A DNA stretch of 64,000 bases from Branchiostoma floridae (Eukaryota; Chordata; Leptocardii; Amphioxiformes; Branchiostomatidae): positions 8,830,041 to 8,894,040 of the forward strand of contig NC_049993.1 in the NCBI RefSeq assembly GCF_000003815.2, given 5' to 3'. Of the stretch, positions 39,463 to 52,400 are shown piece by piece; the first letter of the stretch is position 1; the number at the start of each line of letters is the position of its first letter. The notes under the pieces were generated by a model, which saw only the letters and a program-made list of their open reading frames with translations, made no database searches and was not told the origin of the DNA. The position numbers and the translations under genes were made by a program.

Positions 39463-42400
39463 CCATCGCATTTAATTTACAAATTGTTCTTTTCTTTGCG
39501 TTTTTAAAGTCGTGCTTTAGTGGCTCTTCTCATGGAATGGCGAACAAAGCTTGACTAAACGTTGAACGTTGCAACAGCCTGGATTTCATGGAATATCATC
39601 ATGAAGCTTAGACGGGTACCATTGGTTATACGTCGCCTTATTTGGAATGCGCAGTCGGGTGTAACACAGATATTAAAATCTGAGTATGGCGTAAATCACA
39701 GCATGGGAAATAATCCCCTACGCATCCTCTTTGAAACCAGTAATCGAAGAAAAGGTAAGCCTACATACAAGAAAGAATTTAGGAAGTTTCTTTGCTATTC
39801 TAAAAATTTGTTGATCTTTTCTAGTCGTAGAAGTAAAGGTAAGCCATTACATTTAAGAAAGAATCTAAGAAGTTTCTTTGCTATTCTGAAAATTTGTTGA
39901 TCTTTTCTAGTCGTAGGAATTTTTACATAGTGTCATTAGTGATCGCCCTATCACGCATTTGCCCCGTACTTTCAACTATACATCTTGTGATGTGGCTGAT
40001 GTAATCAGCTGTGCTGAAAATGGCGGTGCAATGCTTGATACTCAATTTACGCGTCCAGATGTCGCGGCGTGCTGCTCGCTAAAGCGTGGAAAGACGCGTT
40101 TAATTTTGGGCGAGGCGTATCGATACCCTGCCAGGGCTGTGATGAAAAATTCCTCATGGCTGATCAATCTTCCCTGCGCCGCCAGTTCCTCGATATCAGC
40201 GGCACGCAGACAAGTCGCCAACAACCGTGTTGGAACCGAGTCCTCGTCTATCCCGATATGCATCACCACCCTGCTGACGGGTTCTCCCGTGATCCCGGGC
40301 TCACCCCACCAATGCTGCCCTGCCCCGCCAACACGGCTAACTTGTCGCGCAAACTTGTAATAAGGGGACCCCTGTCAGTTGTCATCTCGCATCTCATAAA
40401 CGTGGAGATCCTATAGCTTCTCTGTTGATGGTTTGGTAAATATTTCATGATATTGAATTCGAACTGATAGGAGAATTCAATATCATCAAATCAACGCAAA
40501 TATCTTCAATGTAATCTCAGTGTCTTTTCAACCCACTCGTTTGAGCTAAAACAGTGATAGATGGAACAGATCGTCTCAATGGTACAGGAAAAACACAGCA
40601 ATGGTCTCCAATAGCATTACATTGTGTGCCTCTGCCCATGATAGAAGTGTGCCTACCTTCGGAGGGCCCCAAGTAATGCTCACATCATGGTTTCAATGCG
40701 TGATTTCAAAATGAGCAAACATTTGAGGTGTAAAATGAATCGTACGGAGAATAAGCCCCATCGTTCCACGCTACTGCGGAGATGCGATGAAATCTATTGC
40801 CTGCCAGCTGATGGGGGCAAAACTGACAAGGAAGATATCGAAGACACAGTGGTTCCATCCTCAATGTCATCTCGGAGGATATTCCGTGTTACCAGTCTGA
40901 CTCCGTGACCCATCTATCTTTGTTAGCGAGCTTTCCGTATCTATAGAACTAAAGACCTCAGGGAGTGAATAACAGTCCTATTACTCATTTCAATTCCGGG
41001 GTAGAGACAGGTAGATCATTAAAAGACAAACTCTTCTGAGCTCTACTTTGGAGCGATAGATTACCCAATTCGTGGGGAGCCCTGGCTTGCCCCACCGTGT
41101 TTTTACGTGTTGAATGTTTGTGATATGACTTCCACAGTGGCTCGTAGCTACACCGAAACAAGCCGTCCTAACTCAGTTACAACTCGCTGGGCAAGACGTG
41201 GGTGATAGATGACTGCGTAGGTGGAGGAATGAGGCAGTGGGATGGTGGCATTCATCAGTCGTCAGCTTATCCCCGAAATTTTCTCCCAAACATATGGCTG
41301 CGGCCATCTCTGCTGTGCGGTTATAGATGGCGGACGGGAGGAACCCTGCCTTTGCGGGACATAACTTCCCGGATATACACTCATTTGCAGCCTCTAAAGA
41401 CATGAGCTGTAACCCAAAAGGACATTAAACATGAATGATATCTAATAAACCAACGTAGACTTGATTTACTCGTTATAATAGACTTTGGCGTACGCGGCAT
41501 TCTACCAGACGCCATGGAGTCTGACTTAACGTAGCGTCAGATTTCTTCCTCTGATCATTTTGCCTTCACCGGTGTTCTCACGACTGGAGCCAAAAGATGA
41601 AGATTGTGATTGATGTTAATAGTAAAATGATGTAAATGCTATCAGGAATATGGCGACACACATGCAGTATATATATTCCAAAGTATATTTATGCCTGACT
41701 TCATTTTGGTGGAAATTGTTAATAGACTGATGCAGTTTCGCCCCTCCCCTGCTCCGTGTATGCTTCCATCACAGCTCGGCGCGTCTCGCACCAGACATGG
41801 GAATGAAAATTGATGGCTTCAATTTGTGGTAAAACTCACCTAGCGGTTCCTGGGTGAAAGCCATAAGCTGTGATAATGTAAAGTGTATAAAAAAAGCCGA
41901 GGTGTTACGGCAGCAAAAGCGCCCAATTTGTGTCCCTTCTCGCACTGTAAGATTTTTGTCCTTGAAAATGACGCACTGGACGCTTTTACGGATTTTGTAG
42001 TATTCTGATGCCTTTTGGTGTTTTGCTTCCTTCGCTGAAATAGAATAGTGTACGGTTTTATAGCAAACAGTGACGAAAGCCATTTCACCTTAAACAGAGT
42101 AGTTATAGCCATTTTTTCTGGAACACTTTGGATTATTATCAAGTGCTACCATCAGTATCGGATGTAAGAATGCATGTGTATTCTTTGGGCTGATCACTTG
42201 AATCTAGGTATATTCAGTACCCCCTGATGTAAAGAAAGTAAACAATACTAAAGAAAAGAAGCAAATTGACATTTTTAAACAGTGCCTAACGGACCTTTAA
42301 GAATGTGCACAGTTGCTTGATTTATTTCGTATCACGCAATGCTAGTCCTAACCTTTATCGACGAAGTAGGAGAGTTGCGACAATGTGCGAATAATCAGGC

Positions 42401-43396
42401 GAGCAAAGTTGACCTTTTCCGAGGGTCATTACAAACGCCCCTCCCCTACCACGACATAGACCTTGCATGGATTTGTTGGGATGGTCTGGTCGCAGTTTCA
42501 CATTTTTTGTAATACATGTAGTTTTATCATCCCGCTTCACAGTCAGTGGATTACACTTAATATGAGTTTATGGATGACAGAAGTGCTCGAACATGAACAG
42601 GAAACTCCTTCGCGTCGAAAAACAGCAAAGGTCAACATTGTCAACCTGATTATCCTAATGTGTCGCATTTCGCCCGGTGGCACTATTGGTATATCGCCTC
42701 GCCAACATACAGTCAAGCTTTTTGTTTGAGATCACAAATGATACAACATTGTACGTTTCTGCCGTTGGTAGCATACAGGCTCTTCCAGGGTCACTTACGT
42801 CTGCATATTGTATATTCTACTCAAGCGCAGCAATATCGGGCAACCCTAACCAAGGACATTATATAACGTCCTTGCCCTAACCTTGAGAAACAAACCTATT
42901 TTTGTTATGACGCTACTGTAATACATACCATCAACCTAGGTCTTCTCTCGAATGTTTAATATGTTACATCTTACAGAGCCGGCAACATTTTCTGAAACAT
43001 TTGTCTACTTTGAAACAAAGTCTCGGAAGTCATTATATAAGTCCATGCCCATCCCGTAAATGCAGCTCATGCGAGAGGCCTTTTAAAGGTCCCTCTGCTC
43101 CACTTCAATCATCAGAGATCTACCAAACGATTACTGCACTACGATAAGGCACCTGCTGGCTGAAAGCGATAACAATTCATAATTTTCAAAATCAATATAT
43201 TTCTAGCCAGCCATTTGACATCTACCCTCTCCAACTCGGTATTTCAATAAGTCTGATGTTGCTAGGCTAATACAATAGGTCGGGTATAGTTAGAAGTTTT
43301 GTTTAGTATTTTATTAGTAGTGAAAAAATAAGTCGAAAAGAAATCTCCACACACACTCAAACATGCACACGCACACCATCAAACACACACACACAC

Positions 43397-43465
<69 letters not shown>

Positions 43466-46400
43466 CACGCACGCACGCACGCACCCCCAGGAGTGTTACT
43501 ATGACATATTGTATAATTTTCCTACTCTCTATTTTTATGTAGATCCTGCTAAAATCATCAACGTATCGCGTGACGTAGTGGTGGACGCCTCCAGCTCCGC
43601 TACGTTCTACTGCTACGCCGAGGGCAACCCTCCCCCCAACATCTCCTGGTTCCGTGTCATCGCCCCTCACAGGTAAATATATAGGTTGTTTCAACCGAGC
43701 AAATCATTTTGTGCGCCTATGTACCTGTAAAGTAAGACTAATTTGTTGTTTTATCACACCTAAGGGTCGTATGCGCCTGCGACTTGTGGGAACAATTATC
43801 GACATTTAATTTAAAACCTGATATTGTTCATAAGGGGCATAACGAAGTAATTAATTCTGGGAGCAATATGTGGCCTAATGATGTGAGTTGATGTTCCTTA
43901 CGTTTCAAAATCAACTTTAAAGTTAACTTTATTGAAAGATCATTATGCTCTACGTTGCCGTGTATCTTAACAGAACGCTATGCCGATATTATTTTTGTGA
44001 CTCTTAAAGCGGCATCTAAACACCTTTTCCGTTCAATTTGTACCCCTTTTTCTTCACCGTGTTCTCTTTTGAATGTACTGCCTAAGATGTTTATCCATAC
44101 TTCGTTGTACCCTTTAATGTGCCTCTAATTGACACGCATAAATATTGTCAGGATTGTCTAATGAGGATTTTTCCTTCCGGCCGCTGGGCTGTCGTCAGTA
44201 AACAAAAGAAACTTATCCAAGAGTTGGAGTCCAAGTCGGCAGTGCTGAAGCTGAACAACGTGAGAATCAACGACAGCGGGGAGTACATCTGTACCACCAG
44301 CAACGGCATGGGTGGGGAGGACTACATGTCTGTCCGGCTGTCGGTACGGGACACGGACCACACAGCGTTAGGTAGTAAGTTATCACCAGTTTTAAGGTTT
44401 CCATAGCATATACCTTAGGTATATCTAATGTAGAGGGCCTATCTCACTAAGTGGAGGCAATCTGGAGGTACTGTTGATTTCGTCACAGCAAACGTGCATC
44501 CAAGGTGCCTCCAACGAAATCCAACATGCCTTAAACAAAGGCGCTGTGTTTGTTTGAAATTTAAAAAATAACGCAAAAGGTAAAATTCCTCCGCAGTGCC
44601 TCCGCTTGGCGAGATAGGCCCTTAAGACGCATTGTCAACGTAGCTGAAAGTGTGAACTGACTTTGGACAGTGATACCATCCTCGATCATTGAAACTTTCC
44701 TTTTGTTATACGTTTATTCCTCAGTCCCAGTCTATCTATACAGATTTCCCTCGCTATAATTGCTCCTCGGCGTACATTAGAAACTTCTGCACGGAGCTTT
44801 GTCTTCTGCTGATACTCAAGAAGAGCTTTGCAGTTCCTAACGTTCCGCCACTTCTGCGACAACTACGAACCCCAGTCCGTTTCAATCTTCTTTTCATGGT
44901 TAGACAAAAAAAATGAGGAGGTCCAACATCCCATCAGTGAGTGGATGTAATGGGATCAATGTCTCTTTGACCCGAACCGACGGAGAAATTAGACTCCGAT
45001 TGACTGTTGGGTGCTGGAGGGCCAAGGTTTGCAGCCGGCTTCACGACTCGTTTGTAAAGATCATCTTCAATTAATCAGGGATGGGCTTAAGTATTGATTA
45101 GTAACACTAAGGGGGATAGAGGGGTTGAAGGGAGGGTAACCTATGGCCGCGGTGTATCAGTCCACTATTGCATCGTAAGTAAACTATTCATGATCTTATT
45201 CCAATCGCAACGATTTTCTAAGAGTTGTTAGGGAAGCGGTTTCTGCATTATTTACACGCCTAGTGTAGTGAGAAGCTATAGCTAGTTCTTCTTGTAAATG
45301 TGCTATCCATTGCAGTATGACTGAGGCCAGTGCCTCCTCATGTGTAGAATAGTTGATGTACAACATTATTTACCATCTCCTCGAAGATAGTGCGTCACAA
45401 ACAACCCATAGAAGACATTACATGCTAAGTTTGACGTCACTTTGACGTAGCACTGGGACATCTTAAAATAGATAACTCGATGATGGAGCTGTTAATGACT
45501 GAGCTCGCAGGCATAAAAGTTGCCAGTAAGCCACGTTTTGTCTCCATCGTTAGTCATGTGTGTCCTCAGCTGCTCTGGGCGGCACCTCTGTAATTGGGAT
45601 TTTTTTTCTCACCGTGTGCCACCATTGGAACAGGTGACTGCTGGCACATTTATATCATCGTCTGTCCCGGTAGTATTCGCAGCTTTCTTTCCAAAGACAT
45701 TTGCCACTTCTGGGAACAATGATAAAATGTAGGATGGTACAGCAAAATTGCAGGGTATCTGGCCATGGAAAAGGCATTTTACACGGCTTTCTTAGATATA
45801 CGCCAAGGTATAAAGATTGAACACCTGGCTTTGGTTGGAAAGGTGAAGGGCGATGGGAGGATGGGGGGGAGGAGAGGGATGGGCTCCGCAGTCTTTACTA
45901 TACAGTTTCCTAGATAAAGTGGACAACAACCCATTGCCCTCCGACCTGGAAAAAGGTTTAACTCTAGTTGTACTTTGGAACATATTTCACATACGTTATA
46001 CCATTGCCGTAAACATAAATTTCCTTTTCAGCACAAAAGGGTATAGACCTGATTGATCGCTTTTGTCAACAGCCTTTTGAACAAAAGTAGAAAGACAATG
46101 AAGCTATATCTCTGTCAAACATTAGTCCATACTAGTTAAGCGTCATTGATAGCAGTTTGCTCGATTATCTGATATTTGACCCCGACAACTCCAAGTTTAA
46201 AACTTTCATTGATTTGGTGAGCCGACCCGCCGAGCCATCGACCGGGGAATGACGTGTGAAGCCATTCAAAGCTAGAGAAAGATGTTATTTTGCCGTTTGT
46301 TTGATCGACCGTGGGCGATTTTCCGATGAGAGGCACTGCCCTATGGTTTCGATTGACAATTTATACCTGGGGCAATTGCTACTTTGGGTGAAAGCCAAAG

Positions 46401-49400
46401 CACATACGTCCCTAAGCACCGGGGTTTTACCGATTATTTCGCCATCAGAAGTCGCTCAATGCGAAACTTATGGGACCGTTATTTCCTTTGATTTAAATGG
46501 TATAATAAAGAGCTATTTCGTTTTCGACTGTCCCTGAGCAATGTTAGGCGAGGACGTACGTGTAGCATCACTAACTTGGCATCATAGCAGTTTGTTGTGA
46601 TTTGATGAAAACCGTTGCAAAGAGTATTAGCAAAACGTATACGTAGAGGCAAGGCGTATTAAAATCTCGTTAGCGCCGAAAGTTTTTTTCTTTTTCTTTT
46701 TATAGACTGAATAAAAACGGAGCGACCGCAAGGTGTGCGTCACAGACTCTGAACCCGCGCAGCGGGCATTATTGACTTTTCCATATATGGCCACCTATTG
46801 ATAGCAATTATTGCCCTCCAATGGACGCATTTCTCTTAATTGTTTCTGCTATTGGTGTGTATTTATCATGAAAGGACGTATTGATCGCGGCCATCACGCA
46901 CCATGATTTACTGTTTCGGATGGATCAATGTCCGCCATTTATCTTCATTGTTTCTTTAACATGATATTTCAGTCATACGTCCAACTGCGCGGTCACGTTC
47001 GCCAAAGATCGTCATAAGATTTTGATATTGTAGGACTTTCAAGCAGGCTGTGGCAGAATCGGCAGCCGCAAACAAGACAGCCTTTTCGGTAACAAGACAG
47101 TGGAACTGTACGACTACCTCAAGAATGCTCAGCGTTTGCGATCGTGCGAAGTTCGTACGAAAAATGTGACCATGCACTCCTTAGTCATAAAGGCTGTACA
47201 GCTTTAAGTGTAGAAATCAACCAGCCAGCAGAGGCTAAATCTCTCTAGTCTTGACAACACACATCCTTAGACCTCTACCATTATTGTGTTTTCTAATGAA
47301 AACGAGGAGATAAAAAATTTCGTGTCTCTGCCTCCTTAACAGTTCCAAGTATTACGTTGCTGTTATTACCCTTATTTCCGAGTACATAATGTTGTTACTA
47401 CGTATGAAACCTTAGAACAATCTGCATAGATCTCTAGCAACAGAGTCATTCAAACTCGCGGGGGAAGTTGAGACGTAGAAAAAGAATCATGAATATTTTC
47501 CCCAGCCATGCTTCTCAAATTACCTAAAAAACCTTATCTTGTGTATACAGCTGTATCTGGTTGTTTCTTGGTGCTCAACAGGAGGAGTATTGATTGAGAT
47601 AAGATAACGCCAGTTGCCAAGAAGTCGATTTATCAGTGTAAAATATTGTTTGACCTAAATCTACTAAAATAGAAGTTTTACGGTCAACAGCGTAAGTGCT
47701 GCTTTGATTAGTAGAACTTAACTGTAAATACGGTTTTTTATGTAAATTATAGTCATACTCTCGCACAACTCGTTAAAACGTTTATATGTATCTCGTGCAT
47801 GTATATTTTCGGCTGGAAATATGTAGATAACATATGGTGGATGAAAGTCCGCTTCAATGAACTGTCAGGGACCAGGTTGAAAAGATGTCAATATGTATAT
47901 ATATTGAGTGCTCCATGTTGCCAAAAAAACAAACTTCAGGCCCCAAACACTCAGCTTGCAGTTTCAGGTCGATAGAATTATGTTAGACAGGGGAATCTTT
48001 TCGCAGGTGCGTATTGGAGTTGATGTTTCTATTCTTAGTGAGATCATATCACGCTTTTATGATGACAATATCATAGGACGTCATCACTTTTCGTGCAGTA
48101 TTTCATTCCAAAGCCATTATCCGTTGTGACCAGCTGGCGCGTGGCTTTTTATTAGTCATATCGAAAATGATTTAACGACTGAAGCTGAGGTCCATGTATC
48201 TATTCAGCCATGCGTCGCGGACGTATTGTAGAATACTAGATAGGGTTAGAATAAGTTTACTTAAGTGAAGTTTCGAACTAGTTAAAATGTCGGCTGCCAC
48301 GATGCTTTAAAAGTATAGTGTGAGATTTTACTTTATTTTTGACAACTTTTTATTTGTATAGCCATATACATTTGCATGTAATAGGCAGTAAATCATGATA
48401 TTGCTAACATCATGACTGTTGATTAGTTGTACATTAAGTAGTACAGGTTAGATAAACATTTATCGTCGTTTAACGCGTCACCATTTATACTAGGCTGTTA
48501 TTTTGAAGTTGTTGAAAAAGATGCACTCATACATTTGTACATCGTGTAATGCTCACAAATATCAAAAGTAAACCATAACTAATTGCTGCAGTCAAAGAAC
48601 CCCGCAGTGCCGCACCGGTGCCCCAAGTGCAGTAAGGTGCCATCTTTACCCACCTAAGTTATACAAAAAGCATGTGTGTACCAGTATGAGCTAGATAGGC
48701 GGAAAAGTAATATTGCTCAGCGGTGGGTAGATATGTTGGATTGCACGGAACCTTACAGGGTCGACGGAAGTAGAATTGATGGTGAACCCACTTCATCAGG
48801 AAAGCTTAAAAGCAAGAGCAGCTGGTGATTCTCCCCTCACCCGCGTTAATCTTCCGCAGAGTTCACGACATCTGGGCCCTGAAAAGGCTCCCTCTTCCAG
48901 ATATTACGTCCCCTGGATCAATTTTCTGCACATCTAGACATTCATCTCGCTTATTTGTGGATTAACGTAGAAACGATCGGACGTCATCGGAAAGTACACC
49001 GAATTGACCCGAGGCTAGGACAGACTCCCCGCGGAGTTGGGTTTATTGATAAACAGTTGGCAGCAGCATATGTAGAACCATGTTTCAGGCACGGGTTATC
49101 GAGTCTGACAATATGTTGGGACAGTAGTAAATCAGAACGGACGGCCGATCTGTTATACTCTTTGGTCTTTTTTGGGCTTCTTTTTCTACAACAGACGGGG
49201 GGGGGGGCGGATCGACTACGTGTATTCATTGACCGTATTTTACTAAAAAAGGCACTACTAAACCTACCGGCGAAGTACCTTGTGAGTAGTATAGTAGGAG
49301 CAGGATCACCACTCTTGTGTCTTAGTGTGTACCGTGTACGGATTAGTATATGCTGAGGAAAACATACAACAATACAGCATCACGTTACATATATGTGACA

Positions 49401-52400
49401 ACAAAGTAAACAATTAGTAAGAGTATTTGTCATACACCTCGGCCATTATAACGAAGAAATTAGAACAGCGTGACCTGTACTGGTCTTTTTCATATTTTGT
49501 ATACGAACAGGATCCACATATATATGATTGAGACCAGTGCATTGGTCATAGGTATTGGGCGCTAGTAAGTTTGAAGAATTTATGTTTCTCTAGTTGGTTA
49601 TCCACTCTAAATGTCTCTTCGCAAATATTTGAAAGGTGAAATATATAATTCAAATTCAATACCATATACCTCTTGATCTCCCAAACGTAGGTGAACTTCC
49701 CGAGGATTTCCTGGAGCTGCTCCTCCTAGCTGCCGGTGTGGCAGGCGGAGTCTTCCTTCCCGTGGCCATCGTTCTCGTGGTTCTGGCCTGCCGAAGAAGT
49801 AGGAGCAGAAGTAATAGCCAGGTAAGACATTTCAGCCTTAAACTTCAGGGTTATTACTTACTGTGAATGTGACACTATATGTGTCATTAGGTGGTTGAAG
49901 TTGACCCACTCCTCCCCTGTGTCAAAGGTCATCTAGATCGACCCTGACCACCTCCCAATTCCTTGGCTAGCAGTCACCTGGGCATGGCAAAATCGGTCGA
50001 CGAATAACTTAAACTTGATGTAGTGGTATCATTCATCTCAGAAACTCATAGATTACCGTACAAGCGACTCATGATAAAGACGGAAATGATTAAGGTTAAT
50101 GCGGTACTCACGTGTCCAAGACGGACCAAGGTCAACATTGTCCACCTGATTACCCAAGAGTGTCGCATGTCGTTTGCTGGCAAAGCCTGTAGCGATACGA
50201 CAATGGTGGAATCAACTTTTGATACTAAAACGTCTTTAAAATGTTACTGTTAAATGAGTACAAAATTAAGGTTGAAAGGAAGCGTATAGCTTTGAATCGG
50301 TTAACATGTAGAATTTAGACATGTCTTGCACAGTGTTAGGATTGACTCTTGCCACGAAGATATCTGACTGAAAATTAGGGTTGGCTCGGGATTTTCACAA
50401 GGTTATTAAAGGAACCTGTTAATAGTGCCAAAATATCATTGACAGAAGCATCCTGCCATTTGTGCTGGAAAGATTCTTACTGACAGAAATATCCTGATAA
50501 TTGTGTCAAAAAATTAATTGCTAGGATCTCCAAACATCCTGTCAATAGTGCACAATGTTCTTGTGAAGAGGAACATCTTGCCATTAGCCTTAGCCTTACT
50601 GGAGTCTAACCTGTATTCCTGTCAGCAGATGGTGAGGATTGCCGTCTTGCCCATCCGGCCCTAACAGCCTAACCAGGAACATCCTGTCAATAGTGCAAAA
50701 CAATACATTACTAGGATCTAGGAACATACTGTCAATAGTGCACAAACTTCTTTTGGACTTCTTAACATCCTGTCAATAGCATCAGCCTTACTGGGTTCAG
50801 TAACCTGTATTCCTGTCAGCAGGTGGTGAGGATTGTCTCGCCCATCCGGCCCCAACAGCCTGACCAGGAGGTGGCACCAGCCAACGACCCGTCCAGGGAG
50901 CCTAGGTACCGGCCACGGTCAGCTGACAGCGATGACGGTAAGAGCATTCAGCTTGTTTATTGTTCATTTGGATTTGTCACAGAGTGAAGGGGGGGGGGCA
51001 CAATAATTGCAAGCTAGCTGCCCTACCCCACGGGAAAACATTAACGGTACAATAACATTGCAATAACAACATACATGGATGAAAATACAAGGCATATAAA
51101 ATAGCAAGGCATAATCATGACCGATCGCTGAAGTTTTCCTTGTTAGAAAGTATTGGTTTTCGGTTGGATGCACTTGTACAGCTTACTTGATTACAACAAC
51201 TAGGAACTTTGTGGTACTTTTGACCATTAGCTGAAGTTTTCATTGCTTTAAAGTATTGATTTTCGGTTGGATACAAAACCTCCCGTTATAGCAAGCACAT
51301 TGTGTTTTTCATCAATTCAGTAATGTTCACTGTAAGTAAATCCCATAGCCACAGCTCAGGAAATCAAGCTTTATGTTATGAGAACTGGATATGGGGGATT
51401 TATGCCCTGAGCGCCTTGTGCCAAGTTTGGTCGGTGAATTTTTCACTGTCAGAGGATATGGCTTTATGAGAAGCCCGTTTCTAGTTTCATGGGAATATTT
51501 GGTGCATATGTTTAGGACTATTCGTACATGTACTTACTTTCAGTTGGTGCACGGGTCCTGCCTTTTGAGTATAAACACACAATGTGCATGTGTATCACAT
51601 GGATTTGATTCTTTGTGCTCAGCTTTGAATATGACACCTTGTTCCAAGTGTTTATTCAAATTCAAAAAGTGTCCACCAAAATTGGATATTTTGCATTCAT
51701 ATAGAAATGCCTACTGTAGGACTGACCGAGTTTCATGTAATATCTAGTCCTGTGTATAGGATTGCATATGCCTCAATGGCTCCTCTTCAACAGATTCCCA
51801 CGTACGGAAAACCTTACCATGAGCCCCATCAAGGCATCTCCGTGCATTCCCCTTGTGTAGAACACAGCCCCAGGTAATAAATCTTATAGCATACCCACGG
51901 GAAGATATTGGCTTACTGTTTGATGATCAGATTTCAATTCCCCTATTCTTACCCGGATTGGTTAGTCCTTGGGAGGATCGTCTCCACGGACCTTACTGTA
52001 TCCTGACTCTTAAGTCTGTTTGAATGGGAAGGGCGTTGTCTACCCACGAGAAAAAGGGACGGATCTTGTAACATCTCGTACGCGGACAAGGTCACGCCTG
52101 TGGCCGGGCTGATTCCGTAATCGTGCCAATTTTCCGCGCTGCGGGTTGGATCATTTATGGCATGATGGAGAGGCGGACGTGCACTCAAGGTCAGAACGAT
52201 AACGTAAACACGGCCAAGTGTGGTTTAATAAACATTCTGCCGGCAAATTGAAGCAAGGGAAGGCCATGAATAATTTAAAAAGACATTCTCCTCTTACACT
52301 GAGAAATAGATGAGCGCCATCAGCAGCAGCGATGTTGTGATGTGTTTCTTTCAGAAATACTCCTTCTAGGCACAAAAGGACATATATTCAGACATACTAC

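Larger units (their letters stand above)
36725..43542 (+). other. Intron 3
   Basis: A 6.8-kb intron. It starts with the donor-repeat array (to about 37430). It also contains a TA microsatellite (39413-39460), an 84-bp tandem duplication (39745-39912), a CpG-richer island (about 40040-40380) without a recognisable product, a perfect 13-bp inverted repeat (40448-40485), a dispersed repeat copy (42585-42690) and a long CA tract just before exon 4. Confidence 0.75.
49822..50822 (+). other. Intron 6 with diverged repeats
   Basis: Contains a dispersed repeat copy at 50126-50200 and many diverged copies of CATCCTGTCAATAGTGC from about 50405 on. A 190-bp unit (beginning at 50521 and again at 50711) duplicated the acceptor and first part of exon 7. 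Confidence 0.8.

Noticed and set aside
40042-40380. CpG-richer island in intron 3 with open frames on both strands
   Set aside because: No recognisable domain, no paired splice sites and no phase compatible with the host gene. A CpG-rich regulatory or repeat fragment remains possible.
35310-40590. Faint similarity between about 35324-35380 and 40535-40590 (ATCGTCTCA context)
   Set aside because: Too short and diverged to be called a repeat by eye.
43314-43694. Minus-strand open frame of 126 residues across exon 4
   Set aside because: Most of it is the CA microsatellite read as Val/Cys repeats plus the antisense of exon 4.
51794-51873. Exon-like segment with good AACAG acceptor and GTAATA donor, encoding a Pro/Tyr/His-rich peptide (IPTYGKPYHEPHQ) in one frame
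   Set aside because: Exon 7 ends in phase 1. Entering here in phase 1 gives a TGA after nine codons, and the 80-bp length would break the phase needed by the SH3 exon. Skipping it gives a perfect join.
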